NCBI GenBank assembly: GCA_011109175.1
Contig: RDEW01000005.1
Span: 1,304,324 to 1,368,323 of the forward strand
Length of the DNA: 64,000 bases
Reading direction: 5' to 3'
DNA from: Dicyema japonicum
Taxonomy: Eukaryota; Dicyemida; Rhombozoa; Dicyemidae
The notes beneath the pieces are model-generated. The model searched no databases. It saw nothing but the letters and a program-made list of their open reading frames with translations, and was not told the origin of the DNA. How positions within the stretch are numbered: position 1 is the first letter of the stretch; every line of letters begins with the position of its first letter. This document shows positions 1 to 15,280 of this stretch, in pieces. The position numbers were made by a program, and so were the translations under genes.

Positions 1-1560
1 AATAAGAACATTACTGTTCTTATCTTCAAGAACTCCAAGATATCGGCATCCATCCAATCCATCGAGGAAACGAGCTATCTCAGACAGACTTCACGTTTGT
101 TGCAGATTCAAAGTTTCTCTCCAACCCGACTGCATCAAAACGATTCAACTTCCTCCAACATTATATCCATTGAGTGACTGTGGCGGGAAAACAACTTTAT
201 ATCGTCCATAAATAGTAGGTGATTAGTTGTATACGTTGGTTCCCCATTTCCCGGACTTACCATCGTTACTTTCGGAAATTTTCCGTTCACTATTCGACTG
301 AGAGAGTCCATTAGCAAAGCAAAGATCTGAGGAAAAAACGAGTCCCCTGAAGAATTCCTCTTCTTATTTTAACTCCCAACGAATCTTCCATTTTGTGACA
401 AGTTTCTGAATAAACCTGACAACCCAGCAGAAAAGACTAGAGTTTTGTAATACCTGGTCCAAAAACTGGTGGTCGACCCAGTCATAAGTTTTTTTGACGT
501 CAATCCAGGTGGAATTCAAACTGTTTCGATTTCGTTGATTTACGTACTTGTTGACGATGGCCTGTTCTTCAACGCCTTGACACATTCTTCGAGTTCCCAG
601 TTGGTTGTCACTTACCAAGTCATATATCTCAATATATTCTGATTATTTTTTGTTCACACACTATGTCAGTAGTTTATACAGCATACAAATAATTGGCCTT
701 AACTTCTTGGGTGACTCGCATACATCCACTTTTAAAATAAGATACGCAATCCCAGTATAGAACCAATCACAAGGCGTATATTCATCATTTATAATCTTCT
801 TAATCTCCTCACAAAGATATCCATGAACTGAAGTGAAGTTCTTGATAAAAAAAAGTTATAGACTCCATCACAACCAGATGCCTTCAAATTTGAAAACATC
901 TTGATAGTCTCGATGATTTCTTCCTCAGTGAAATTATAAAAGAGTTCTCTGATCCAGTCACTCTTTTGCTCTTTTTTCGCTCTTTTTTATTCAAAATACA
1001 ACTCCAAAATGGAAGACATTCCTCCTCATTGAAATTAATGACCGTCTTCTAATTATCTCCATTTATATTTCTATAAAATCGCCTTCTACTTAATTAAAAG
1101 CACCAGTTGGCACTTCTAAACCTCTTTCTTGATTCGTAAACTCGCAACTTCCCATCAATCTTTATTTGATCGAGAACATATGAAGAAACCCTATCGAATT
1201 CTCCCCTCTTAATTTATTTCTTCGTCTAATTGCTTCTTCCCGTTCATTTCACTAGCCGTTTGAATTTGCTCAAGTTGTTGCTTAAGTTTAGTGAGTTTGT
1301 CTTTCATCAACTCTTCCCAATCACTTTTAGTGATATTCTTGGTAAGACTCTCGTCCCCATCATTTATGATATCAGTAATATCTTTGATATCCAAACTAGG
1401 CAAGGAATATATTCCTTTATTGCTGCATTAATTTACAATCTCATTTCTAAGCATTTTTCTGGTATTCCTAGTGGGAATACCAAGGTTCCCTTCTGTTGTG
1501 AGTACTTTCACAATTTGGCATCTGAACTCCTCAATGTATTTTTCAAAATTTGAAACTTTA
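1..1560 (-). mobile_element. R4/Dong-like LINE relic (family R4)
   Basis: Degraded minus-strand reverse transcriptase read in broken frames. From its 5' side: a segment with FWSCILNKKE (about 950-1010), a palm start with KASGCDGVYNFFL (about 850-900), LRPI, then NQLGTRRMCQG and WIDVKKTYDWVDH at 364-618 (RT domains 2-3), and FMDDIKLF, the catalytic FxDD box, at 135-317. The NQ.GT...Q...WIDVKKAYD signature is typical of LINEs with a restriction-like endonuclease (R4/Dong/Rex6 group). Stops and frameshifts are frequent, so the copy is dead. The endonuclease end lies outside the window. A lysine/glutamate-rich stretch at 1209-1403 (-) may be its N-terminal part. Confidence 0.7.
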
Positions 1561-2177
1561 TTTTTTGTTTTTTCTCCACTAAAAGACCACAAAGTGATTC
1601 ATTCAACTTGGAAGAGAGCAGGCACTTAAAACGGATTTCAATGTCCCGTAATCAGAGGGAAATTCACGGGGAATCCTTTTGAATCTGCATTTTAGCGACT
1701 CAAACACTTCAACAGCTCATTGTTTCCGGTCCACAGTGTGAACTTTGTCAACTATAAATTGATGACTCCTCCATGTGAAGGAGCTTGTGGTCCCGACAAT
1801 ATTTGCACTATTCACCTTTACAAATATTAAAATATCGTTGTCGACATTCATCCTCGATTTTGATGACTCCTCCATGTGAAGATTGATGTAGGGCTTTAAT
1901 TTATTTCGTAAGACGTTTTTTAAAATTTAAATTCCAAACTATTTTTCACAACCTTTGTAAGAAGTCACTAAAAGTAATGTAGCTGGCTTGAAATCACGCT
2001 AGAAATTTAGGGTTGCCACCGTAAAAAATAAAATTCTGGTAATAAAAGACTAGTTACATTTTTTCCTAAAACCATGGTTTTGGTTGTTTTTTGATTTCTC
2101 GGATTGATTTGATAGATTCTCGCAGTGATGTTAAAAATTCTTGAATTGATGTGACAGATTATCACTGATGTTAAAAT
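1561..2177. other. No gene recognised
   Basis: AT-rich sequence with a short direct repeat of TGATGACTCCTCCATGTGAAG near 1763 and 1859. I see no conserved reading frame, RNA gene or transposon domain in it. Confidence 0.4.
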
Positions 2178-2444
2178 TTATCGGATTGATGTGACACATA
2201 AGCAAGTGTTCTCACTCAGATTTGAAAACCCTGTAAATAAAGTAAAGTTGTTATGACAGGTCTCCATTATGGCCTGCAGGCATTGAGCACGAAATAGGAA
2301 GAAAGCAAGTAAACCTTCGATAGCTTTCATGACTGTCAAGTTTAATATGGCGTGACGAGGGAATCTTCCGGAGCTCCGTCTGCATGTCAGCGGGTGTAGT
2401 TTTTTCCTGTCAACCATCGGCATTGCTGGTGGTTCATAGAGCAT
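2178..2444 (-). mobile_element. Family E fragment (GLHPLSC-type module)
   Basis: The minus-strand reading contains LHPLTCRRSSGRFPRHAILN, the conserved core of family E (fuller copy at 26816-27632). The zinc-type CRCG part in front is lost and the downstream part is out of frame. It abuts a LINE B copy in the opposite orientation. Confidence 0.6.
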
Positions 2445-2462
2445 GAAGTATCAAGGATAAGA

Positions 2463-3430
2463 TTGCCATCCTTCAACTACGCCTCGGAAACAACCGTAAT
2501 ACTACTCTATCGATTATATGTATATGCACCGACCACAGTGAGGGTATCCGCCAACGCAGAGGAACTTGACAATTTCTACTCGTCCTTATCATCGGCTTAC
2601 TCCTCTTTATCCAGTTCCTACATGCTCTTTATAGCGGGAGACTGGAATTCAAATGTGGGGAAAAAGCGGGACGAATCAAATTGCCTGGGCAGCCACGCTC
2701 GAGAGATAGAATTCTGTCCGGAAAGGCCCTTATAAATTTCTCCGAGTCATTTGGACTATTCCTTTGTAACACGGCGTTCCAACATGCAACACGACATATT
2801 ACGACGTGGACAGGGAAGAGGAGAAACTCCTGTGGAAATCGAGTCCATATATTTAAACGAATCGACTACATACTATGCAAGCAAACACAGAGGGGGCTAC
2901 TCACGGACTCTCGTACGTAGAGTGCCATGATGACCTCAAGTGATCACAGACTATTAGTTGCACGTCTCATTTTAAAGCGACGTTTTGGAATCTCTAGAGC
3001 AGTGGCAGCATGTACGCGGAGTAGGACCTTGGCCGTGGAGGCTCTATGTGCTTCCGGCATACCCGTAAAAAGTACGTCGGGAAAATATCAAAACTGTTGG
3101 AAAATGTCGACACGAATATATCACCCGTGCTGAGTTGGAAGAATATTTCTATCAGAGTCAGGCAGACTGCTTGGATGGTACTGGGAAATCGTCCAAGGAG
3201 GTTCAAGTTTGACAAAGAAATAGAAGAACTGTCAAAAAAACCAAAGGAAACTCCGAATCTTAATCGATTCGTCAAACTCGACAAGCTAAACTGACTCTTA
3301 AAAGAGAACGCAACAGAATCAAATACAAAATAAAGAGAAGAGCGAGGGAACTAGCGCGGCATATACTGGATAACTTGGCAATAGAAGCCGAACGATACAA
3401 ACATGGTGCAAGGATCTTAATTTTGAAATG
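2463..3430 (+). mobile_element. LINE family B, endonuclease fragment
   Basis: Broken frames give an AP-endonuclease-like domain: VYAPT, FIAGDWNSNVG, ALINFSESFGLFLCNTAF, then RIDYILCK...LTDSRT and SSDHRLLVARL. This is the order of the C-terminal half of an APE-type LINE endonuclease. A basic linker follows to about 3430, where the copy ends before the RT domain. Several frameshifts make it non-functional. Confidence 0.75.
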
Positions 3431-3449
3431 GCCCTAATCAAATACTCGT

Positions 3450-4000
3450 TCAAAGAACCAAATCTTGAATATATTTTGTCCGGATAACGTGCCTGTTATC
3501 GAAATTTGTATATTTGTCTAAATTCTTAGTTATTCTTCCCACGACTGTTTTGTTAGTTCCATATCGTTGGAGAATTACTCTATATGAACTTTTTTGTTCT
3601 ATGATTTCCTCAGCAATCTTGTTTTTGGTACTAAAATCACTTCTCTTGTATGACGTCATAAGGTTAATAACAAAAAAATATTGATTTAATTCTTTAAAAA
3701 TTGTCCCATATATATTAGCAATATATTTAAAATTGTTAAATAATTTATATAAATTTACTACAAAAAATGCAAATATTGACAATTGTTAATAAATTGGTTA
3801 AAGTGTCCCATTTATACATTTTGTCCCGTCCCATATAATTTTTAAATGTGTCACCACTGTTTTCCAATCTGTATTAAAAATTTGTATTAAAATTAAATTA
3901 AAAATTGGCCAATTAATTAGGAGAATAGGAATTTTTCTTAGACACTTTTTTTTCAAAATGTGGTCAACTTATAGATTGGCCATTTTGTGAGAGTCGACTG
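3450..4000 (-). mobile_element. pogo/Tigger-like DNA transposon relic
   Basis: On the minus strand a helix-turn-helix stretch (KNKIAEEIIEQ...YGTNKTVVGRITKN, about 3480-3660) resembles the CENP-B/Tigger N-terminal domain. The outer end reads CAGTCGACTCTC on the minus strand and stops exactly at a TA dinucleotide (4001-4002), as expected for a pogo-type end with TA target duplication. The other end and the catalytic domain are missing. Confidence 0.5.
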
Positions 4001-4539
4001 TATATAAATCATGATTACGAATTTTAGAAAAAGCCCCACAAAAGACACCTGCACGTGTCTTATTATTATTTATTATTAATAGCAATGTCCGCGGAACCAG
4101 AAAAGTTAACTAATATGAGATTTCACTTTTTTCATGCATCTCTGGACGCTGTGAGTCGTTTCCATCCTCTCCTGTTCCTGTTTCTCGAATCCGCGTGTAT
4201 TATTATTTAAAGATAATATATACAGTTTTATTAATTTTTAATTTACTATTAATTTCAGTACTGAAGATATATTGGAAAAATATTTTTTATAATTTATGCG
4301 CAAGTGATCAGCCAAGTACGTCCGTTGATGGATTTTTTTGGTTGAGGTGTTGACGACGCCTCTATTGCACCATGTCTTATTCGTATTCCTTACCGACTTT
4401 TCTCGTTCACTCTGGGATCTTTTAATTGCAAAGACCTTAAACAACTTTACAAGTAAGACCAACTGGCCATCTAACAAAATACATCTCTGTCTTCTGTCTA
4501 CAAGAGACATCTGACATTATAATGGAAATGGCGGACGAT

Positions 4540-4640
4540 CTGGACTACCTAAGAGAACTAGTGCGCAACAGAAGATTATGGTCGAAGTTGACGGAGAGGA
4601 TGATTCTAAATACGGCACAAGGGAAACTTAGCTAATTTTA
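4540..4640 (+). mobile_element. LINE family B, C-terminal scrap
   Basis: The plus-strand reading DDLDYLRELVRNRRLWSKLT matches the extreme C-terminus of family B RT proteins seen at 11040-11100 and 60310-60370. Nothing else of the element is visible here. Confidence 0.55.
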
Positions 4641-4707
4641 TGTTTTCTCGGGAATACTTTTTAATAATAAGCCAACAGCGTGTCCGCGCTATAGACGGTT
4701 ACAAAAA

Positions 4708-5185
4708 TTATTTAATTAATAAAAGTTCAATAACTAACATTTGCTGCCATAAATTATTTAGAAGCGTGAAATAAATTTCTTCACGATGAATTCTTTCTGT
4801 AGTTACCAAAGCAAACCCAAGGGATCCTAGAAAAGAGACCGTCTTGGGCCTAAAGACTCCGTTCGTCTCGACAACAATGGGCTGAACATGGAATCTTTTG
4901 GAGAGGCTGTCGAAATTTTTTATCTTGAAATTCTTGAAAGTTCGAGCAGCCTCCACAGCTTTCAAAGCGGAACCAGCAAGTCTAGACTGGGAAAAGGTGT
5001 CGGTACAGGCCCAATCCAAACCATGTATTTCCATCGAGAGAAGGGGCCCACCGGTTTCAGAGACGACGGGAATCCAGCCTCTTCAAGAGAGCGCTTCACA
5101 ACCCTTTTGATGGGTGCATGCCTCCGGAACCGGCCTCTGATAAGATGGTAAGAGAACGGGTGATGTCCTTTACAGTTCACAACAG
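4708..5185 (-). mobile_element. Family E fragment, C-terminal half
   Basis: Two overlapping minus frames give KGHHPFSYHLIRGRFRRHA, then LDWACTDTFSQSRLAGSAL and FHVQPIVVETNGVF...FLGSLG. These are the successive conserved blocks of family E: the GLHPLSC..RH core, the WD-T block and the I.VET.G block. Frame changes between blocks show decay. This copy covers the C-terminal blocks better than the other fragments. Confidence 0.6.
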
Positions 5186-5640
5186 ATCCACAACGGCATG
5201 GATGAGGCTGGCGATTATATCATTATGGACATTCTTTTTTACTGGACATGTTTTCTCTTTCTAGGATTTATTATCAGAACAGCTACGCTCTATTTTAATA
5301 TAGACTTTGGTTCTGTTAACTTTGAATAAGTTCTACCGTTTTAGGGACCGCATACCCGCCATATTGACTAAAATTATTGGTTGAGGCATTATTAAAGCAA
5401 CTCATTTTAGAAAAGTGACTGTAGGTTAATGCATAAGTAATGCTTTAATATTTTCATTTGATATGTCGAAGGACTAGTCAACTTTTCCAATTTATTATTT
5501 AACGGTAACATTTGAATTACGCAACTTTGTTTATTCTTACTGTCAGCCAAGATAGTTCTGTATAGAATGGACTATCTGACCTTTCATGATTTACAGGAAG
5601 ATTCAATTTTTCATTAAATTTAATTTATCAAACAAAAACC
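5186..5640. other. No gene recognised
   Basis: AT-rich sequence without conserved reading frames on either strand that I can recognise. Confidence 0.4.
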
Positions 5641-5645
5641 ACCAT

Positions 5646-5885
5646 CATAGCCAGAATTAGAAAATTAAGATGATCCCGGCATCCCTCAGCAGTCTTTGCA
5701 TCTTCCCATGGTGTTCAGACTGTGTTCTGGCACATTTGGGATAAGGACAGGGTTCACGCACATGAATCTTCCGCCAGAACAACCATATAACCATATTTTT
5801 TAAGCTTCTGGAGAGGATTTTCTTGAAGAAGACTTCTCCAGTACTTTCGCATCCTTTGACTGAATGCCGGCGATTTATCTCTGAA
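5646..5885 (-). CDS. Unrecognised short minus-strand reading frame
   Basis: An open frame of about 75 codons ends in a stop near 5646 and has a possible splice acceptor (tttttcag) at its 5' edge near 5881. It contains the cysteine motif CPYPKC followed by HHGKMQRLLRDAG. A second frame over the same stretch is also open for about 40 codons, so a frameshifted relic is possible. I do not recognise a family. It lies divergent to SPT16, about 200 bp away. Confidence 0.25.
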
Positions 5886-6075
5886 AAAATTATTTTGATA
5901 ATATGTTGGGAAAATAAATAATAAATGATTTATTTAAAAAAGAATAAATAATAAATAATTTAGCGGCTGTTCTCGTGTGGCTGGTGGTGTATAATTTTTG
6001 TCTTACTATTTTAATTATTTAATATTTAACATTATGTAATCTTAAAATATTTTAAATTAATAATTTTAGTAAAGA

Positions 6076-9623
<3,548 letters not shown>

Positions 9624-10060
9624 ATCTTACTTTCCTGTATTATTTAGTTTGTGTATTTGTTATTTTTGGTCATTTCTTTATTTTGGGTCATTTACCATTT
9701 AAGTTACCGTTAAAGAATAATGTCTCGGTAGACATCTTTGAGCCAGTCGCTGTATAAATATCAGTAATCAGATCACTAATTCTGCTAAACCGTATCCGAT
9801 CGCAAGGAGGAAAAAGATAAAAACTTTTATCAATGTCTAATAATATTTTTTATATAAAAGTTATTCAATAAAGAATTAATGAGCATTCAAAACCACACGA
9901 AAGAACTGTATTAGTGTCTCTTGATATGAAATAAAGTTATTCCAAGGGCCAAGATAAAACTAACTCATTGTTCCTGATGCGTTCCAACGATTATTGAACT
10001 TGTCTCCCGGTTGAAAAAATAGTTGAATCCCTTTGATGCCGGCCAGAAATTGGGCGTCTC
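9624..10060. other. Downstream of SPT16; possible minus-strand relic
   Basis: Mostly AT-rich. On the minus strand, about 9880-10050 reads LAGIKGIQLFFQPGDKFNNRW then, after a stop, LGPWNNFISYQE. This looks protein-like but I recognise no family and see no splice sites that join the two parts. Confidence 0.25.
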
Positions 10061-10061
10061 C

Positions 10062-10165
10062 TTAGTAGGGTGGATCCAATGACGCCTCCAGAAGAAAGGA
10101 AAATAAATTTTAAACCAACTACCCATATAGCACCACATGGCGCCACCCGACTATGGTTGGCTAAT
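10062..10165 (-). repeat. SINE-2 fragment
   Basis: The reverse complement matches the 5' half of the repeat at 45995-46314, including GGCGCCATGTGGTGC, TTGGTT and AGGCGTCAT..GATCCACC. It sits directly before a LINE B copy. Confidence 0.5.
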
Positions 10166-10169
10166 TACA

Positions 10170-11190
10170 TTAAGAGGCCAAGTTGTAATAAAATCGAAAA
10201 TCAAAACTCCCTCAAAGATTCCCACTATAGGCACTATTCAATATATTTACAAGATATCTTTCAACTCCAAACTCTCGAAACACCATCCTTCTGTCTTATG
10301 CCAACGATATCATTGTGGCAGCGAGACACCGTGATCACAAAGATGCTACGTGGAGGGTTCAAGAGACCCTAGACAATGTGAATCCATGGTTCTTTGATAT
10401 CGACCTAATCTCTGAAGACAAAGAACTTCTGGAACATGTACTAGTAAAAGCACCAGATATACTTGGGAAATGGTTTCTCACCGTGAACAGGGAAAAAACA
10501 GAACGGACATAAATAAGACGAATGAATAACCCACTCGAAGAGAAATGGAGACACATAAAGAAACTTGGCTCACTACTAGGAGATAGCGAAGACATCATAC
10601 GGAGAAAAACATTGTCAAATGCGGCATTACAAAGGCTGAAAAATCTTTGGCTAAAACGGAAAGGATATAACATAAAACAAAGGTTTATGTTATACAACAC
10701 CTTCATCATACCAATCCTACTATACAACTCTGGGACCTGGGTCACCTCTAAGAGGAATTGGAGAGGCTAGACTCATTTCACAAGAATCATCTAAGAAACA
10801 TAACTGGAATGTCCTGGCCATCCAAGATCTCGCGGAATGGACTGTACACCATTAAGCCACGAGATCATTAGCTTTCATTGGAGACTTTTTGGACACGTCC
10901 TGAGGTTAAACCCGATATCCCCTCCGAATATCGCAATGGAAGATTACTACTTCTCCAATGTAAAACGCTTTCGTGGAAGACCGAGAACTACTCTCCGGTC
11001 GTTCTACAAAACGATCTGAAAGCCGTGAAGAAAACATTGGCATCTGGTGACGATCTGGACTCACTGAGGGACCTAGCAAAAAACAGAAGAGCTTGGAGCA
11101 ATCTAACTAATTTTCTTATATTTTTTGCTGCACATGCGGGGAATATTATGGCTCTCGTGAAAGTGCTAGTAATAATAATTATCCCAATAT
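10170..11190 (+). mobile_element. LINE family B, 3' half with intact tail
   Basis: Frames joined by eye read LLSYANDIIVAARH (RT catalytic box, YADD mutated to YAND), KWFLTVNREKTE, KKLGSLLGDSEDIIRRKTL, NTFIIPILLYNSGTW, WRLFGHVLRLN, RGRPRTTL and DDLDSLRDLAKNRRAWSNL. The element ends with GCACATGCGGG, then TTATGGCTCTCGTGAAAGTG and (TAA)n (11127-11180), the 3' signature shared with 43865-43908 and 60396-60455. Stops and the D-to-N change make it inactive. Confidence 0.8.
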
Positions 11191-11379
11191 AAGAGTTGTT
11201 GATGGGGAAAGACCTGGCAACCTGTATTTAAATGGAAAGAAAATTTTATGAGCAAACTCTCCTACGATCTAATTGGAAGCAACGTTACTGCAAAATATCA
11301 AATCTCACAAGTTCGCAACATGGAACTTAAGAGGCTTAAGCGAAGGGAAACTAGAAGTCATAAAAAGAGAAATGAGAAG

Positions 11380-12240
11380 GCTTGATATTGATACCTGCTT
11401 GGACTAAGCGAACTTCACTGAATCGACAGTGGTTTTTTTCATTCTGATGATTTTGTAATATATTATTCTGGTAACATTAATGGGAAAAGAAATGGAGTGG
11501 CCTTCATGCCTTCAAATAAAATTGCACGTGCTATTGAAAGTCATAGAATATTTAATGATCGGATAATACTAATCCACGTCCGTGGACAACCATTATTACG
11601 GTCATGCAAGTGTATGCCCCAACATCTATTGCCAAGGATGACGAAATTGACCAATTTTATTATGAATTTCAAGAGGCACTAAAACTAATACTCAAAAAGG
11701 ACATAATCTACATAATGGGGGATTTCAATTCAAAAGTTGGGTGCCACATACGGATATTGTGGGAAGTTTTGGTTTGGGGAAAAGAAATGATGCTGGGGAT
11801 CGACTGGTCCAATTCTGTCAGGAAAATGGATTTCAGATAACTAACACATGGTTCAAACAGCACAAACGACGATTGTACACTTGGACGTCGCCTAATGGAA
11901 TGTCTAAGAACCAGATTGATTATATTTTGTGCGCCAAACGTTGGAAAAGCTCTATAACAGCCGTCAAAACATATCCAGGGGCAGACTGTGGAACAGACCA
12001 TCAGCTACTTGTTGCAAAAATTAGGACGAAATTCAGTAACACTTGGAATACCCACCGAGTAAAGAAATTCGATGTCTCAAACATACCACCAGAATACGCA
12101 ATGGAAGTTAAGCACAATATTGGATTACTGGATTTGAACGGATGGATGCCTGATGAATTATGGAATGATATGCAGTTGGTTATCAGGAACGTTGCAATAA
12201 AACATGTCAAATACAAAACGCCGGCCAAGTGCTCTGAGTG
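11380..12240 (+). mobile_element. LINE family C (RTE-like), endonuclease part
   Basis: Reads GLSE near the start, YYSGNINGKRNGVAF, VYAPTSIAKDDEIDQFYYEF, IYIMGDFNSKVG, GDRLVQFCQENGFQITNTWF, RRLYTWTSPNG, NQIDYILCAKRW and GADCGTDHQLL (11604-12020). This is an APE endonuclease of the 'craniofacial development protein 2' type found in RTE-like LINEs. The longest frame is 220 codons. The copy is cut at about 12240 by an inverted LINE A/D segment; the missing C-terminus resumes at 12570. Confidence 0.8.
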
Positions 12241-12244
12241 GCTC

Positions 12245-12565
12245 TCTGTCAACACCCTAAACATTGCTGAGGCTCGTAAAGCTGCTAAAGTCTCTGGGAA
12301 TATAGAAGTTACTCCCAGTATCTTCTGCGATTTCTTTTGTGGTATAGGTACTCCATTTAACATCAATTGTTTGCGTTCCCATCTTTCTATTCTTAGTAAA
12401 TAGAGTGACTGCTGGCTTTTCGGAACATGCATTTAATAGATTTTCGCACAACCATCCAAATATGTTATTTAGTATTCCTTGTAGTCTTTCTTTAGCATGT
12501 TCGACATTTACGTCTGCGACAACTATGTCATCGGCATAAGAAAGTAGCATGTCATTATTATTCAT
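12245..12565 (-). mobile_element. Jockey-like RT fragment inside family C
   Basis: Minus-strand frame with LLSYADDIVVADVN (RT catalytic YADD), then EHAKERLQGILNNI..W and VTLFTKNRK, the usual sequence after the catalytic box in Jockey/CR1 LINEs. It is flanked on both sides by family C in the opposite orientation. Confidence 0.65.
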
Positions 12566-12569
12566 AGGT

Positions 12570-13050
12570 TAGAATTTGGAAAAGCAAAGATATTTGCTTA
12601 AGGACCAAATGCAGACTGGTTAATGCAATCGTGTTCCCAATTTCTATACGGCGCAGAATCATGGATACTGAAAAAGGTGGATAGACGAAAAATTGATGCT
12701 TTTGAACTTTGGTGCTGAAGGAGCTTACTAAGAATCCCCTGGACTTCCAAAATAACAAACACCGATGTACTCAAACGGATGGAGACGGACATTTCGCTAG
12801 AAGGAAGAATCGTAAAACACAGATTGGCGTTCTTTGGGCATGTTGTCCGTTCTGATTCCCTGGAAAGAACCATTATGCTGAGCAATATTACTGGGAAGAG
12901 AAGACCTGGTCGACCGAGGACTCGGTGGCTATCCACGGTAGAAGACGTCACGGGAATGCCTATATCAAGGCTGTTCCAATTTGAGACGGATCGAGGAGAG
13001 TAAAGAAATTGGATCATGAGATCTCCAAGGGTCGGACACGACTTAATTGG
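12570..13050 (+). mobile_element. LINE family C, C-terminal part
   Basis: Joined plus frames read LRTKCRLVNAIVFPI, ESWILKK (broken), DRRKIDAFELWCW, LLRIPWTSK, LKRMETDISLEGRIVKHRLA, FFGHVVRSDSLERTIML, GKRRPGRPRTRW and TGMPISRL, the canonical end of RTE-like LINE proteins. The cysteine-free FFGHVVR and GRPRTRW blocks are intact, but frameshifts separate several of the others. Confidence 0.75.
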
Positions 13051-13059
13051 ATAACATAA

Positions 13060-14330
13060 CATATTACTTTTATTCTTATGTCAAAAAAACATTCAATTAA
13101 TTCGATCCCGATGCATTCGAACAGAGACCTCATCTTTGCCGGGTGTTCTTCTTTCATGCCCGCGCATGAACGTACAGGACGGCTGCCTGAATTTTCCGGG
13201 TCACCTTCCCGTGATCTGGAGTCTAGTCTCATAAGGGCTTCCAGAGGCGTAGGTTCTGTGATCTTTACAATTCCAACGCTCCGTTACTTTGTAAGCCCTC
13301 TTTTGCATTTCTTCAATTTTCCTCTTATTTGTTCGATCATATGGACTGTCCCCACGAGGGGCTTGCATATGAGAAACATGGCTCGATGTACTTCTTGTAC
13401 ACGTTCATCAAGACTGGATGAGTACCACTCTTCCATATTCCCGATAAACTTTTCAATATGTTCAGTTTCTTCTCGCATTTCAATAGAATGTTTTCTTCGT
13501 GAGGTGTTGAACAAGATGCATATCAATTGTCACACCCAAGATCCTTTGACATCTGTTGAAAGGGATGCCGACCTTGTTTAACTTCAAAATGACTGTCCGC
13601 CTTCCCAATCTTTTGTCAGAGGTAAATAGTGACGTATACGACTTCTGCATTCACCATGAGCCGGTTTTCCACTATCCAGGCATTAAGCCTGTCCAAGTTA
13701 AATTGTATTCTTTTTCTGGCCTTCTGGATGTCCTGATCTTGCGAAGCCAACACTATATCATCCGCATAGGAAAGTAGAACATCATTATCATATTCAAGAG
13801 TTGGGAGATCGGCCAGAAAGTGGTTAAACAGAGCAAAGGATAAAGGAGGTCATTGAGGCACTCTGTTGGGGAAGAAACGTGAGATTGATTTCAGACCTCT
13901 GAGGCAAACACGTCCCCTTCGTCCACTTAGGAAGTTAGTGATTCAAAGCTTTACCTTCTTTGGGATCTCCGATTGAAATATTTTTCTCAATATAATTTTC
14001 CTCGAGACTGAGTCAAAAGCTTTATGTATGTCAATCGAGCAGAGCACTGTTTTAAAGTGTCTCGGCTTAGTTGTGAATCCGACTTGAATGAAGTCTGTTA
14101 ATGTATGCAAGTATGTAGACGTGGATCTCTCATTTTTGAATTCATGTTGAAAAAGCCTCTCTGGTAAAAATTCTTTTATTCTCCCGAGCACAAATCTCTC
14201 CAGGATTTTTGACATGGATCATATTAGTGACACCGATCTAAAAGACGCTGGGTCATCAGTCGGTCTTCCTGGTTTTAGTATTGGCCGTATTATTGCCTGT
14301 ATAATGTCATATAGTTTTGAATGTTAGCGT
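13060..14330 (-). mobile_element. Jockey-like LINE RT domain relic
   Basis: From about 14300 down the minus strand: a KPG..-like start, then MSKILERFVLGRIKEFLPE, HEFK.ERSTSTYLHTLTDFI, CSIDIHKAFDSVSRKII (first catalytic Asp), a damaged PQGAPLSP-like block, VLLSYADDIVLASQDQD (second and third catalytic Asp, 13730-13790), and a thumb region to about 13080. The catalytic residues are visible, but stops interrupt the frame. Confidence 0.75.
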
Positions 14331-14334
14331 GGTG

Positions 14335-14800
14335 TCATGTGGCTCACCAGAAACGGTGTCACCCATTCCAAAATGGAACGAAAAGAGCCAACAGTTTCTC
14401 CTCACCATCCAGTGGTCCTCTCATCTCCTGTGTTTTCGACCCTGTCTGGTGTCCCATTTATCCAGACTTTTGATTCTTCTATGTGGGGACGTCGAAACCA
14501 ATCCTGGTCCATGGAGAGGTTTTACAATTATACAACTGAATACGAATGGGATCAGGAAGAAAATCTTTGAACTCCGGGCACTCCTCCGCGAAAATGAGGC
14601 TGACCTCGCTTTAATACAGGAGTCCAAGCTATCTCCCTCCATACCAACACCCTCTTCTGTACAATTCTGGATCATGGAGTGTCAAGAAGTCACACTGGGA
14701 AGTAATAAACTCCTATCGCGGAAATCAGCTACACTCGCTAATGAAAATTTGGATTCCAAAAAAGCTTTGTAACAAGGAGCTGTACAGAATATGCAATTCA
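14335..14800 (+). mobile_element. LINE family A 5' end with 2A-like motif
   Basis: A plus-strand frame of 151 codons contains LILLCGDVETNPGP (2A core at 14488-14511), followed by FTIIQLNTNGIRKKIFELRA and ADLALIQESKLSPS, the start of an APE endonuclease. 2A-like ribosome-skipping motifs just before the endonuclease are known from CR1/L2-type LINEs. The copy breaks off at about 14660. It is arranged head to head with the preceding inverted RT fragment. Confidence 0.75.
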
Positions 14801-15280
14801 CAGTCGATAGAATTAACGGTCAAAAAGGAGAGGTGGAAGTTATTTTGACATATCCTAACAATGATGTAGAAGCTTATTTCCAGAACAGTTGAGGATACAC
14901 GGACGTCATCGTTATTATCTCCATATTGCAATTCACGTGACAGTAAAGAAGAAACTCGAAAATGCAGAAGATATCCTTTGAAGAATCGCCTTCTCAAAGA
15001 GAGAAACGTGGAAGATTGTCCACATTGCAAAATAATATGGTGATTAAGTAAGAGTTGGATAACACGATATGAGTATCTTTATATTAAAAACGCTAAAGTC
15101 ATTTGTCTCTAATAAAGCTAAGAACGTATTAGTGGAGGGAAGATCAGTTCCAATATATTCTTAACTGTGTATGGATTGTTTTTTGCTAAATGGAGTCTGA
15201 ACCTAAAAAGTAAACTGAGATAAATCATATGAGCCGACAAGTTCTGAGGGAATCTTCTCAAAGCGAAGTCGTGGTCTTCA

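Noticed and set aside
10359-10745. 128-codon minus-strand reading frame
   Set aside because: It lies antisense to the LINE B RT domain, whose plus-strand reading is clearly conserved.
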